Below, piece by piece: positions 36,456 to 44,461 of a DNA stretch of 64,000 nt. The stretch is from an uncultured Tissierellia bacterium (lineage in GTDB: Bacteria > Bacillota > Clostridia > Tissierellales > Tissierellaceae). The stretch is taken from positions 62,001-126,000 of the forward strand of contig CAMIXG010000002.1 of NCBI GenBank assembly GCA_946402705.1, given 5' to 3'. Both the position numbers and the translations under genes were made by a program. Below the pieces are notes generated by a model. The model was not told where the DNA came from and did no database searches. It saw only the letters and a list, made by a program, of their open reading frames with translations. The first letter of the stretch is position 1; each line of letters opens with the position of its first letter.

Positions 36456-36484
36456 TTTACAAAGTTTTTTTTGAGATATACAAT
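36456..36484 (+). promoter_or_regulatory. promoter of the cobQ unit
   Basis: TTTACA (36456-36461), 17 bases, TACAAT (36479-36484). The start near 36491 leaves only about 25 bases of leader, too short for a riboswitch. This contrasts with the other two cobalamin units in the locus. Confidence 0.65.
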
Positions 36485-36515
36485 ATAGATAGCAATTTTT
36501 TAGGAGGAATATAAT

Positions 36516-37361
36516 ATGGCAAGTATAATGGTACAAGGAACGACATCATCTGCAGGGAAATCCCTACTAACTACAGGTCTTTGTAGAATATTTCTAGAAG
36601 ATGGATACAAGGTATGTCCATTTAAATCACAGAATATGTCATCTAAATTTTATGTAACAAAAGATGGAAAAAAAATGAGCACAGCTCAGGCACTTCAAGC
36701 CAAGGCTGCTAAAATAGAACCAAATCCAAAACAAAACCCAATCTTACTAGCACCTACACCAGAAGGTACAAATGTAGTAATACTAGGAGAAGAAAAACAA
36801 ACTATGGGAGCTGTTGAATATTTTGAATTTAAGAACTCCCTAAAGAGTAAAATAAAAGAAATATATGATGAATTAGCATCAGATAATGAAATAATGGTAA
36901 TAGAAGGAGCAGGAAGTCCAGCAGAGATAAATTTAAAGCAGAATGATATAGTTAATATGGGAATGGCTGAAATGGCTGATGCACCTGTTATCTTAATAGC
37001 AGATATAGAAAGAGGGGGAGTTTTTGCCTCCTTATATGGAACTGTAATGCTACTTGAGCCAGAAGAAAGAGCTAGGGTAAAGGGTATGATAATAAATAAG
37101 TTTAGGGGAAATAAAGTATTATTAGACCCAGGTATAAAAATGATTGAAGAAATAATGAATATACCAGTTATTGGAACTATACCCCATACACATTTTGAGT
37201 TAGTTGATGAAGATACCCTTATGGACTATGAAAAAATGTGCAATGAAAGACCACAAACAGAAGAAGAGATGGAAGTGGAGCTAGAGAAATTATCTAGAAT
37301 AATCAGGGAAAACTTAGATATGGAATTTATCTATAAGATTATGGGACTTAAAAATGATTAA
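36516..37361 (+). CDS. cobQ: cobyric acid synthase CobQ/CbiP lacking the glutaminase domain
   Basis: CobQ adds amide groups at the b, d, e and g side chains of the corrin ring, using ATP and normally glutamine. The 281-residue protein has the complete ATP-dependent synthetase domain: MVQGTTSSAGKSLLTTGLCR near residue 5, PFKSQNM near 35, VIEGAGSPAEINLKQNDIVN near 129 and DIERGGVFASLYGTVMLLEPEERARVKGMIINKFRG (161-196). It ends near IPVIGTIPH plus a 50-residue acidic helix, so the C-terminal triad GATase domain (about 230 residues in usual ~490-residue CobQ) is absent. cbiB starts 8 bp before the stop, so there is no hidden frameshifted remainder. AGGAGG precedes ATG 36516. Free ammonia is the likely nitrogen source. 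Confidence 0.92.
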   Translation: MASIMVQGTTSSAGKSLLTTGLCRIFLEDGYKVCPFKSQNMSSKFYVTKDGKKMSTAQALQAKAAKIEPNPKQNPILLAPTPEGTNVVILGEEKQTMGAVEYFEFKNSLKSKIKEIYDELASDNEIMVIEGAGSPAEINLKQNDIVNMGMAEMADAPVILIADIERGGVFASLYGTVMLLEPEERARVKGMIINKFRGNKVLLDPGIKMIEEIMNIPVIGTIPHTHFELVDEDTLMDYEKMCNERPQTEEEMEVELEKLSRIIRENLDMEFIYKIMGLKND

Positions 37362-38277
37362 TTTAAGTTATGTGATACTTGGTGTACTATTGGACTTTAT
37401 CCTAGGTGATCCCTATAGTTTTCCCCATCCAGTAAAACTTATGGGAAATTTAATAAGTTTAGAAGATAGGCTACTTAGAAAAAATGGTAAGCTTAGAATA
37501 AAGGGTTTCTTTATGGCAGTGGGAAATATAAGTCTTGTATTTTTCCTTGTAAGTGGACTCTTAAGTCTACTTAAGCCCTATAAAGTAATTTATGCCTTGG
37601 TTTATATTTATCTTATCTATACTTCAGTTGCAGCTAAATCCTTGGATTTTGAGGCAACAAAAGTTAAAAATGCCTTGTTGAGTAGCTTAGAAAATGCAAG
37701 ATACCAACTATCCTTTATAGTAGGTAGGGAGACGAAAAATTTAAGTGAGAAAGAAATAATGAATGCAACTATAGAGACAGTTGCAGAAAATACATCTGAT
37801 GGAGTTATAGCTCCCTTGTTTTTTGGTCTTATATTAGGACCAGCTGGAGCTCTTACTTATAAGATGGTAAATACTATGGACTCTATGCTGGGCTATAAGA
37901 ATGAAAAATATATAGATTTTGGTAGATATCCTGCCATAATAGATGATATTTTTAATTTTATTCCCGCTAGGATAACAGGATTTTTATTTTGTATAATAGG
38001 ACTGTTTTTTGGTAAAAATGCCTTTAATATAATGTTTAGAGATAGAAAAAAACATTCAAGTCCAAATGCTGGATATCCAGAGTCAGCCATAGCAGGTATA
38101 CTAGGTATTCAGCTAGGTGGAGATAATATGTATAATGGAAAATTAGTGCACAAACCAACCCTGGGGGACAATTTAAAACTTGTAGAACCATCAGATATAG
38201 ATATTACAATAAAAATTATGTATTGTTGTGAAATACTGTTTTTAATAATTAGTAGCGGAATTTATAAATTAATTTAA
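37354..38277 (+). CDS. cbiB: cobinamide-phosphate synthase CbiB (CobD type)
   Basis: CbiB joins adenosylcobyric acid with (R)-1-amino-2-propanol phosphate. The 307-residue membrane protein starts with LLDFILGDPYSFPHPVKLMG (residues 12-31), then has ARYQLSFIVGRET near 115, TIETVAENTSDGVIAPLFFG near 135, YKMVNTMDSMLGYKNEKY near 171 and SSPNAGYPESAIAG near 238, all family blocks, with about five hydrophobic segments. It overlaps cobQ by 8 bp. The aminopropanol phosphate would come from the CobD-like decarboxylase at 42.6 kb. Confidence 0.94.
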   Translation: MINLSYVILGVLLDFILGDPYSFPHPVKLMGNLISLEDRLLRKNGKLRIKGFFMAVGNISLVFFLVSGLLSLLKPYKVIYALVYIYLIYTSVAAKSLDFEATKVKNALLSSLENARYQLSFIVGRETKNLSEKEIMNATIETVAENTSDGVIAPLFFGLILGPAGALTYKMVNTMDSMLGYKNEKYIDFGRYPAIIDDIFNFIPARITGFLFCIIGLFFGKNAFNIMFRDRKKHSSPNAGYPESAIAGILGIQLGGDNMYNGKLVHKPTLGDNLKLVEPSDIDITIKIMYCCEILFLIISSGIYKLI

Positions 38278-38283
38278 AAGAGT

Positions 38284-38307
38284 GCTCCTAAGATTTGACT
38301 TAGGAGC
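38284..38307 (+). terminator. hairpin between cbiB and the P-loop kinase gene
   Basis: GCTCCTAAG / CTTAGGAGC (38284-38292, 38299-38307) with a six-base loop; only CTTATTTAT follows, so it may reduce rather than stop transcription. Confidence 0.5.
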
Positions 38308-38329
38308 CTTATTTATAAGGAGAAGAGAT

Positions 38330-38842
38330 ATGATAGTAATAATAACGGGAGCATCCCACTCAGGAAAAACTAATACTGCTCAAAAGCTTTTAGAAAAATA
38401 TAAGTATCCCTATTTATCCATAGATTTATTAAAAATGGGACTTATTAAAAGTGGAAATACAGACTTAACAGTTTATGATGATGAGAAATTGGAAAAGTAT
38501 CTTTGGCCAATTGTTAGGGAAATGATAAAAACTGCCATAGAAAACAAGCAAAATTTAATAGTGGAGGGATGCTACATACCCTTTAATTGGAGGGAAAGTT
38601 TTGATGAAGAATATCTAAAGCACATAAGCTACTATTGTCTTATTTTATCAAAGGAATATATAGAAAATAATTTCGATGATATAAAAAAATATGCAAGTGT
38701 AATAGAAAATAGACTTGATGATTCAGAAACTACAAAAGAAACTGTATTAAGAGATAACATGGAATATCTTACTAATTGTAAGAGATATGCCTGTAATCAT
38801 ATCCTAATAAAAGATATTTATGAGATAGATATTCAACTATAA
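38330..38842 (+). CDS. P-loop kinase-like protein (function unassigned)
   Basis: A 170-residue protein with Walker A GASHSGKT at residues 7-14, followed by LSIDLLKMGLIKSGN (about 31-45), typical of nucleotide- or small-molecule kinases. LIVEGCYIPFNW near 84 looks like a substrate site with an acidic residue, and ENRLDDSETTK near 127 has the Arg expected of a lid. Similar genes in Firmicutes are labelled adenylate kinase-like or 2-phosphoglycerate kinase, without proof. It is not CobU: the CobU motifs after the P-loop are missing. It stands directly after cbiB. A threonine- or cobinamide-kinase role is possible but unproven. AAGGAGAAG precedes ATG 38330. Confidence 0.7.
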   Translation: MIVIITGASHSGKTNTAQKLLEKYKYPYLSIDLLKMGLIKSGNTDLTVYDDEKLEKYLWPIVREMIKTAIENKQNLIVEGCYIPFNWRESFDEEYLKHISYYCLILSKEYIENNFDDIKKYASVIENRLDDSETTKETVLRDNMEYLTNCKRYACNHILIKDIYEIDIQL

Positions 38843-38873
38843 AAACAAAATAAGTCAAAAAAATATAAAAAGA

Positions 38874-38902
38874 TTGATAAAAATTGCAAATGGGAGTAAA
38901 AT
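38874..38902 (+). promoter_or_regulatory. promoter of the cbiMNQO unit
   Basis: TTGATA (38874-38879), 17 bases, TAAAAT (38897-38902), placed so that the transcript starts about 30 bases before the riboswitch aptamer. Confidence 0.65.
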
Positions 38903-38938
38903 ATATATTGTAAAAATTAAGAAAACAAGTAAATAGAA

Positions 38939-39095
38939 AAATCTATGAGGGAAATGGGAAATCCCATACAGCCCCCGCTACTGTGATTGATTGGGAAAGC
39001 ATAAAGCCACTGGGAAACTGGGAAGGTGTGTTAGTACGAGGTCATAAGTCAGGATACCTAATAGATTTAATTATTCTTCGGTGGGAAGGTGTAGG
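38939..39095 (+). promoter_or_regulatory. cobalamin riboswitch (first)
   Basis: Class I cobalamin aptamer upstream of cbiM. It shows the conserved core ACAGCCCCCGCTACTGTGA (38968-38986), AAAGCCACTGGG near 39003, GGGAAGG near 39020 and AAGTCAGGATACCT (39046-39059). P1 is formed by AAATCTAT (38939-38946) with ATAGATTT (39061-39068), and CTTCGGTGGGAAG near 39077 would be the L13 loop that kisses L5. With the terminator that follows, bound adenosylcobalamin should stop transcription of the cobalt transporter. Confidence 0.94.
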
Positions 39096-39126
39096 TTAAA
39101 TTAGCCTACATTTATTTAGAGATAGT

Positions 39127-39155
39127 CCTGACCGCCGTCAGGTTTTTTTATTTTT
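39127..39155 (+). terminator. riboswitch-controlled terminator before cbiM
   Basis: CCTGAC / GTCAGG (39127-39132, 39137-39142) with loop CGCC and TTTTTTTATTTTTT. A GTAGG-TTAA / TTAG-CCTAC hairpin at about 39091-39110 may be part of the switching platform. Confidence 0.85.
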
Positions 39156-39176
39156 TAAAATTAAGGAGGTTGTAAA

Positions 39177-39902
39177 ATGAAGAAGAAAGATTTAGTCAGA
39201 AATATTTCTTTAGTTGCTTTATTTTCATTAACTCCACAAATAACCCATGCTATGCATATCATGGAAGGTTTTCTACCTATGAAATGGGCTATTATTTGGG
39301 GAGTTTTATGTATTCCATTTTTAGTAATGGGACTTAAGGCAATTAAGAAAAACCTTGGAAAAGGTGCAGATGAAAAAATGTTATTAGGACTTGTGGGAGG
39401 ATTTGTATTTGTATTATCAGCACTTAAAATACCTTCAGTAACAGGTTCATGTTCACATCCAACAGGAGTAGGTTTAGGAGCAATATTATTTGGACCAACA
39501 TCTATGACAGTTATCGGACTTATAGTACTTTTATTTCAATCGTTATTACTTGCTCATGGAGGACTTACTACACTAGGTGCAAATGTTTTCTCTATGGCAA
39601 TTGTTGGACCTTTTGTTTCCTATGGAATATTTAAATTATTAAAGGGAGATAAGAAAAATCCTAAGATGGCAGTTTTCTTGGCAGCTACATTGGGGGATTT
39701 AGCTACTTATGTTATGACATCTATACAGTTATCAATAGCTTTCCCAGATTCAGCTGGAGGCATGATAGCATCTATAGGAAAATTCTTAACAGTATTTGCA
39801 GTAACACAAATACCTCTAGCTATAGTTGAAGGTATAATAACAGTTATTGTATATAACTTAATAGTACAATATAAAGAGGAAGGAGTGCTTGATATTGGAT
39901 AA
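39177..39902 (+). CDS. cbiM: cobalt ECF transporter S component CbiM
   Basis: CbiM is the substrate-capturing membrane subunit of the CbiMNQO cobalt uptake system. The 241-residue protein has an N-terminal signal-like segment that ends at THA-MHIMEG; the processed N-terminus M-H is the cobalt-binding element of the family. [13 protein letters not shown] near residue 30, [19 protein letters not shown] (about 88-106), [18 protein letters not shown] near 123 and [11 protein letters not shown] near 167 follow. About seven hydrophobic segments. The ATG follows AAGGAGG and the unit is under a cobalamin riboswitch. Confidence 0.96.
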   Translation: MKKKDLVRNISLVALFSLTPQITHAMHIMEGFLPMKWAIIWGVLCIPFLVMGLKAIKKNLGKGADEKMLLGLVGGFVFVLSALKIPSVTGSCSHPTGVGLGAILFGPTSMTVIGLIVLLFQSLLLAHGGLTTLGANVFSMAIVGPFVSYGIFKLLKGDKKNPKMAVFLAATLGDLATYVMTSIQLSIAFPDSAGGMIASIGKFLTVFAVTQIPLAIVEGIITVIVYNLIVQYKEEGVLDIG

Positions 39903-40188
39903 TGTAAAAAAACAAAATAGAATATTATTTTTATTAGCACTAGCAATAATTATAGCACCTCTAATACTTAGAGTAGGAGCAGAATTTGGTGGATCAGATG
40001 ATCAGGCTGAAGGAGTTATAACAGAACTTGCTCCAGATTATGAACCATGGGCAGAACCACTTTGGGAACCACCAAGTGGAGAAATAGAAAGTTTATTATT
40101 CTCAGTACAAGTAGCTATAGGAGCATTGGCTATAGGATATGTACTAGGTACTTTTAGAGAAAGACATAGAAATGTTACTAATAGATAA
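39895..40188 (+). CDS. cbiN: cobalt transport protein CbiN
   Basis: CbiN is the small accessory membrane subunit that enables CbiM to take up cobalt. The 97-residue protein has two membrane helices (about 8-25 and 64-83) with an acidic outside loop between them ([33 protein letters not shown] in outline; [20 protein letters not shown] is the family block). I prefer TTG 39895, which is nine bases after AGGAG; TTG 39889 is closer but possible. It overlaps cbiM by 8 bp and cbiQ by 17 bp. Confidence 0.92.
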   Translation: MDNVKKQNRILFLLALAIIIAPLILRVGAEFGGSDDQAEGVITELAPDYEPWAEPLWEPPSGEIESLLFSVQVAIGALAIGYVLGTFRERHRNVTNR

Positions 40189-40852
40189 GTACGCTTATAA
40201 TAATAAATTAAGAGATTATAATCCACAGGCAAAGTTTTTTCTTGCCTGTGTAGGTCTCTTGGTTTTTAGAATAATAGACAATGAATTTTTATATATACTC
40301 AACATAGTTTTTATGACAGGGGTAACTGTATTAGTTGCAAAAATCCCCTTTAAAAAATATTTAGATATGTTTAAAATTCCCTTTGTTTTTCTCATAATGA
40401 GTTTAGTAACAATACTCATTTCAATTAATAATACTGATTATATCTATAGTATTCATATTTTTGGTTTAGATTTAGGATTTACATATGAATCTCTTCTAAA
40501 ATGTAAAACCTTATTTCTAGCTGTATTCTCATCCTTATCATCCATATATTTTTTAATGCTAACAACACCTATGATTCAAATAATAAAAGGTTTAAAAAAA
40601 ATAAAAGTTCCAGGATTAATTATTGAACTTATGATTTTAATATATAGGAGCATATTTATTTTCTTAGATGAGATGCATAATATGGACTTAGCACAAAGGA
40701 TGAAATTTGGATATGAAAACAAGAGGAACTCCATTAATTCTGTATCATTATTAATAGGAAATCTATTTAGAAAAATATTGGAGAAGAATAGGGATATGAA
40801 TATAGCCCTAGAGTGTAAGTTATATGATGGCGAATTTAAAGTGGGTGATTAA
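40172..40852 (+). CDS. cbiQ: cobalt ECF transporter T component CbiQ
   Basis: CbiQ is the transmembrane coupling subunit between CbiM and the ATPase CbiO. The 226-residue protein has about five hydrophobic segments between residues 20 and 170 and the two coupling helices with the Ala-Arg-Gly-like motifs; here DLAQRMKFGYENKRNS (about 170-185) occupies the place of the A-x-R-x-x-R-G motif. It starts at ATG 40172 inside cbiN, with only a weak ribosome site (AGAGAAAG), which suggests translational coupling. Confidence 0.92.
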   Translation: MLLIDKYAYNNKLRDYNPQAKFFLACVGLLVFRIIDNEFLYILNIVFMTGVTVLVAKIPFKKYLDMFKIPFVFLIMSLVTILISINNTDYIYSIHIFGLDLGFTYESLLKCKTLFLAVFSSLSSIYFLMLTTPMIQIIKGLKKIKVPGLIIELMILIYRSIFIFLDEMHNMDLAQRMKFGYENKRNSINSVSLLIGNLFRKILEKNRDMNIALECKLYDGEFKVGD

Positions 40853-41644
40853 ATGTTAAAGATTAAGGATTTATGTTTTGAATATGAGGATGGAAAAGTT
40901 GCCCTTAAAAACATAAATATAGATGGAGAAAATGGAAATGTAATCGGAATAATTGGTGCAAATGGTACGGGTAAATCCACTTTATTTATGAATATAATGG
41001 GAATTTTAAAGGCTAAAAGTGGAAGTATAGAATTTGATGGAAAAAAATTAACTTATGATAAAAAGAGCTTGAGAGAGTATAGAAAAAAAGTAAATATAGT
41101 TTTTCAGAATCCAGAGCAGCAGTTGTTTTATTCAGATGTTTATGATGATATTGCCTTTGCCCTTAGAAATTTAAACTTTACTGAAGAAGAGATTGAAAAA
41201 AGAGTATACGATTCTTTAGATAGGGTAAATTCTCTAGATTTAATAAAAAAACCAATTCACTTTTTGAGCTATGGGCAAAAAAAGAGAGTAAGTATAGCAG
41301 GCATACTTGCATTGGACGGGAAAATACTATTAATGGATGAACCTACTAGTGGACTTGATCCAGAGATGACTAAGGATATGAAAAATATCATAAATGAAAT
41401 TAAAAATGATAGACAGGTTATAATATCTAGTCATGATATGGATTTAATCTATGAGATTTGTGATTATATCTATGTTATAAAAGATGGCGAAGTGACAGCT
41501 CATGGCAAGCCAGAAGATGTTTTTATTCAAACTAAAGTGCTGACAGAAGCTAGACTTGATAAGCCTTGGTTAATAAAAATATATGAAAAATTTAATACAC
41601 CTTTATTTAAGTCAGAAGAGGAGTTTATAAATTATAATAAATAG
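40853..41644 (+). CDS. cbiO: cobalt ECF transporter ATPase CbiO
   Basis: CbiO powers cobalt uptake. The 263-residue ABC protein has Walker A GANGTGKST near residue 37, Q-loop FQNPEQQLFYSDVYDDIAFAL near 85, signature LSYGQKKRVSIAGILA near 139 (SYGQ instead of SGGQ, common in ECF ATPases), Walker B ILLMDEPTSGLD near 161 and switch His in ISSHDMDL near 194. It follows cbiQ without a gap. No separate terminator was seen before the next riboswitch. Confidence 0.96.
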   Translation: MLKIKDLCFEYEDGKVALKNINIDGENGNVIGIIGANGTGKSTLFMNIMGILKAKSGSIEFDGKKLTYDKKSLREYRKKVNIVFQNPEQQLFYSDVYDDIAFALRNLNFTEEEIEKRVYDSLDRVNSLDLIKKPIHFLSYGQKKRVSIAGILALDGKILLMDEPTSGLDPEMTKDMKNIINEIKNDRQVIISSHDMDLIYEICDYIYVIKDGEVTAHGKPEDVFIQTKVLTEARLDKPWLIKIYEKFNTPLFKSEEEFINYNK

Positions 41645-41665
41645 GTATTTGTTATGATTTATGAA

Positions 41666-41694
41666 TTGTAATTAGTTTTTCTTTATGGTAAACT
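41666..41694 (+). promoter_or_regulatory. promoter of the cbiL-cbiJ operon
   Basis: TTGTAA (41666-41671), 17 bases, TGG-TAAACT (-10 at 41689-41694). The start is predicted near 41701, just before the second riboswitch. Confidence 0.65.
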
Positions 41695-41716
41695 AAAATG
41701 GATAATTGAATAGACT

Positions 41717-41880
41717 TAATATTAAAGGAAATTGGTGAAAATCCAATGCAGCCCCCGCTACTGTAAAGCTGACAAAATCATAAAATACCACTGATATTTA
41801 TATTGGGAAGGTTTGATTAAGGTTGAAGCTAAGCCAGGAGACTAGATATTATAAAAATCTTTCGGTGGGAGAGGCAAAAA
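41717..41880 (+). promoter_or_regulatory. cobalamin riboswitch (second)
   Basis: Class I cobalamin aptamer before cbiL. Core GCAGCCCCCGCTACTGTAA (41748-41766), ATACCACTGAT near 41786, GGGAAGG near 41805 and AAGCCAGGAGACTAG (41830-41844). P1 is TAATAT (41717-41722) with ATATTA (41846-41851), and CTTTCGGTGGGAGAG near 41859 is the likely L13 hairpin. It should turn off corrin synthesis when adenosylcobalamin is abundant. Confidence 0.95.
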
Positions 41881-41901
41881 TAATAAAACTATGTATAATT
41901 A

Positions 41902-41933
41902 CCCCTGAAAAAAATCAGGGGTTTTACTTTTTT
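41902..41933 (+). terminator. riboswitch-controlled terminator before cbiL
   Basis: CCCCTGA / TCAGGGG (41902-41908, 41915-41921) around AAAAAA, followed by TTTTACTTTTTT, directly before AAGGAGTGG of cbiL. Confidence 0.9.
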
Positions 41934-41946
41934 AAGGAGTGGACTA

Positions 41947-42609
41947 ATGAGCAAGAAGATATATGGCATCGGGACAGGCCCAGGAGATAAAGAATTTTTA
42001 ACATTAAAGGCAGTTAGGGTTATGCAAGAATCAGCTGTAATATTTGGACCAAACAATAAGGGACAAAATATGGCAGTAGATACTGCTAAAGATTTTATAG
42101 AGGGAAAAAGATTAGTATTAATCGATTTTCCAATGGGAAAAGTAACAGAAGAGGATTATAAAAAGGCAGCAGAAATAATAGAAAGAGAAATACCAGAGGG
42201 AGAGTCAGGAGCTTTCTTAACAATAGGAGATCCAATGGTATATAGCACTTTTATTTATATAATAGAACAGATGGAAAAATCACATAAGAATGTGGATATA
42301 GAAATAGTACCAGGTATACCATCTTTCATAGCGGCAGCAGCTCAATCCCGCCAGGTTATAACTGTAAAGGATGATGATTTTTTACTATGTGATGATTTTA
42401 CAGAAGATAAAATAAAGAATGTGGAGTCTGTAGCCATACTTAAAACATCAAAAAACAAAGAATATATATTAGATAGTTTGGAAAAAAATGGTTTTGAATA
42501 TAAATATGTGAAACATGCAACACTACCAACACAAGAAATTTTAACAGATAAAGAAGAGATACTTAAAGATAAGCAGTACATATCTTTAATACTTGGAAAG
42601 AAAAAGTAA
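41947..42609 (+). CDS. cbiL: cobalt-factor II / precorrin-2 C20-methyltransferase
   Basis: CbiL methylates C-20 of the cobalt-bearing tetrapyrrole with SAM, the first methylation of the anaerobic branch. The 220-residue protein has the SUMT-type fold: IYGIGTGPGDKEFLTLKAV (residues 5-23), a central FLTIGDPMVYSTF (about 91-103) and EIVPGIPSFIAAAAQ near 119. AAGGAGTGG precedes the ATG. It is the first gene of the riboswitch-controlled operon and shares TAATG with the next gene. Confidence 0.94.
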   Translation: MSKKIYGIGTGPGDKEFLTLKAVRVMQESAVIFGPNNKGQNMAVDTAKDFIEGKRLVLIDFPMGKVTEEDYKKAAEIIEREIPEGESGAFLTIGDPMVYSTFIYIIEQMEKSHKNVDIEIVPGIPSFIAAAAQSRQVITVKDDDFLLCDDFTEDKIKNVESVAILKTSKNKEYILDSLEKNGFEYKYVKHATLPTQEILTDKEEILKDKQYISLILGKKK

Positions 42610-43667
42610 TGAAAAAAATTATGAAACATGGAGGCGATTTATTAACTTATAAGGATAAATTTCATGGAGAGTTAATAGATTATAGTAGTAATATAAACCC
42701 TTTGGGAACACCTCCGAATTTAGAAGCTAAAATAATGGAAAATTTTTCTACAGTTACAAGTTATCCAGATATTAAATACAGAGAATTAAAAAAATCTGTT
42801 GGAAAATATCTGGGCTGTGAAATTTCAAATGTGGTAGTTGGTAATGGAGCTATGGAAATAATAGATTTATTCAATTTAATATCAAAAAGGGTGCTAACTT
42901 TAAGCCCAGCATTTTCTGAGTACAGTTTTAGGGCTAAAATTCATAACAAAGAATATCTAGAATTAAAATATAAGGAAGACTTTACTATAGATATGGAGGA
43001 ACTTGAAGCTAATATTAGGAAGGATGACTTAATAATTTTAGGTAATCCTAATAATCCTACAGGTATGAGAATACCAAAGGATGAACTCATAGGGATTTAT
43101 GAGCTAGTAAAAATGAGAGAGGCATATTTGGTATTGGATGAAGCTTTTTTTGAGTTTGTACCAGAAGATTATGATTCCATAGAAATATTTAGAGAGTATG
43201 GATACGAAAATATAGGTATAATCAGAGCGGCAACTAAGTTTTTTGGTATGCCAGGTATAAGACTGGGATATGGATGTGTTTCAAAGGAAATGGTTGAAAT
43301 CTTAGATGAAAAAGCTGTTACCTGGAGTGTAAATTGTTTTGCTGATATAGCAGGTAGATATATATTTGATGAAAAGGAATATATAGAAAAATCTAAGGCG
43401 TATATAGCTTGTGAGCGAGAATTTATGCTAAAACAACTTAAGGATATAGATGGATTATATATTTATAACACCTTAACCAATTATATTTTAATAAAACTTA
43501 AGAATAGAGATGAGGAAGAGGTCTTTGAAGAGTTTTTAAAATATGGATTTGTAATTAGAAAGTGTTCTTCTTTTAAGGTATTAGGTGATAATCACATAAG
43601 GATTGCAATTAAAGACAGGGAAAATAATATGAAGATACTAGATGCCTTCAAACAGATTAAATTTTAA
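42609..43667 (+). CDS. cobD: threonine-phosphate decarboxylase CobD-like (PLP aminotransferase fold)
   Basis: CobD turns L-threonine phosphate into (R)-1-amino-2-propanol phosphate, the linker that CbiB attaches. The 352-residue protein has the class I/II aminotransferase fold with HGGDLLTYKDK near residue 7, SSNINPLGTP near 26, GNGAMEIIDL near 79, NPNNPTG near 146 and the PLP lysine in AATKFFGMPGIRLGYG near 209-224. Histidinol-phosphate aminotransferase is the alternative, but the position between cbiL and cbiK favours CobD. It is the plain form without a C-terminal Cys-rich extension; a stand-alone Cys-rich protein ends the operon. Confidence 0.87.
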   Translation: MKKIMKHGGDLLTYKDKFHGELIDYSSNINPLGTPPNLEAKIMENFSTVTSYPDIKYRELKKSVGKYLGCEISNVVVGNGAMEIIDLFNLISKRVLTLSPAFSEYSFRAKIHNKEYLELKYKEDFTIDMEELEANIRKDDLIILGNPNNPTGMRIPKDELIGIYELVKMREAYLVLDEAFFEFVPEDYDSIEIFREYGYENIGIIRAATKFFGMPGIRLGYGCVSKEMVEILDEKAVTWSVNCFADIAGRYIFDEKEYIEKSKAYIACEREFMLKQLKDIDGLYIYNTLTNYILIKLKNRDEEEVFEEFLKYGFVIRKCSSFKVLGDNHIRIAIKDRENNMKILDAFKQIKF

Positions 43668-43680
43668 GGAGAGAGATATT

Positions 43681-44448
43681 ATGAAAAGAGGTATAATATT
43701 AACTAGTTTTGGTACAACATATAAGGAAACTTTGGAAAAAAATATTGAAACTTTGGAGAATTTAGTTAAGGAAAATTATAGTGACTATTTAGTAATGAGA
43801 GCCTTTACATCAAGAATAGTAGCTAAGAGATTAAAAGATAGAGGTTATCCAGTTGATAATCCTACAGAAGCCCTTGAAAAAATGAAAGCAGAAGGAATTA
43901 GGGAAATATATATTCAACCTTCTCTTATAATAGAAGGCCACGAATATGATAAAATAAATAGGGAAGTAAAAGAGTTTTTGGATAAAAACTCAGAAGAAGA
44001 ATATATTATAAAGGTTGGACTTCCACTTTTATCTTCAGATAAGGATTATGAAGATACAGTAGATGCACTTAATCTATCAAATGAAAGTCCTATAGTATAT
44101 ATGGGACATGGGTCTGATCATATAGCAGATAGTGCTTATGAAAAAATAGAAAAAGTTATGAGAGATAAGGGCTTTAATCAAGTGTATGTAGCTACAGTTG
44201 AAGGTGCGATTGAAATTGAAGATGTAGTTGAAAAAATAGATGAAAATATAAAATCTGTAGTGCTTAGACCATTTATGCTTGTAGCAGGAGACCATGCTAC
44301 AAATGATATGGCTTCAGATGAAGATGATTCTTGGAAAACTATACTTGAAAATGCTGGTATAGAAGCAAAACCTGAATTAGTGGGACTGGGAGAATTAGAA
44401 GCTATTAGAAATATATTCTTAAGTCATTTAAAAGACATAATAGGTTAA
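43681..44448 (+). CDS. cbiK: sirohydrochlorin cobaltochelatase CbiK
   Basis: CbiK inserts Co2+ into sirohydrochlorin, the committing step of the anaerobic pathway. The 255-residue protein matches the CbiK type: GIILTSFGTTYKETLEKNI (residues 4-22), the metal-site His in MGHGSDHIADSAYE near 142 and LRPFMLVAGDHATNDMASDEDDSW near 196. I chose ATG 43681, behind AAGGAGAGAG; upstream in-frame codons lie within cobD. No signal peptide, so it is cytoplasmic. Confidence 0.95.
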   Translation: MKRGIILTSFGTTYKETLEKNIETLENLVKENYSDYLVMRAFTSRIVAKRLKDRGYPVDNPTEALEKMKAEGIREIYIQPSLIIEGHEYDKINREVKEFLDKNSEEEYIIKVGLPLLSSDKDYEDTVDALNLSNESPIVYMGHGSDHIADSAYEKIEKVMRDKGFNQVYVATVEGAIEIEDVVEKIDENIKSVVLRPFMLVAGDHATNDMASDEDDSWKTILENAGIEAKPELVGLGELEAIRNIFLSHLKDIIG

Positions 44449-44461
44449 GAGGGAGGCATAT

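Noticed and set aside
38330..38842. Assignment of the P-loop kinase as CobU
   Set aside because: CobU has a guanylyl-accepting His and other motifs after GGARSGKS that are missing here; only the P-loop and location are shared.
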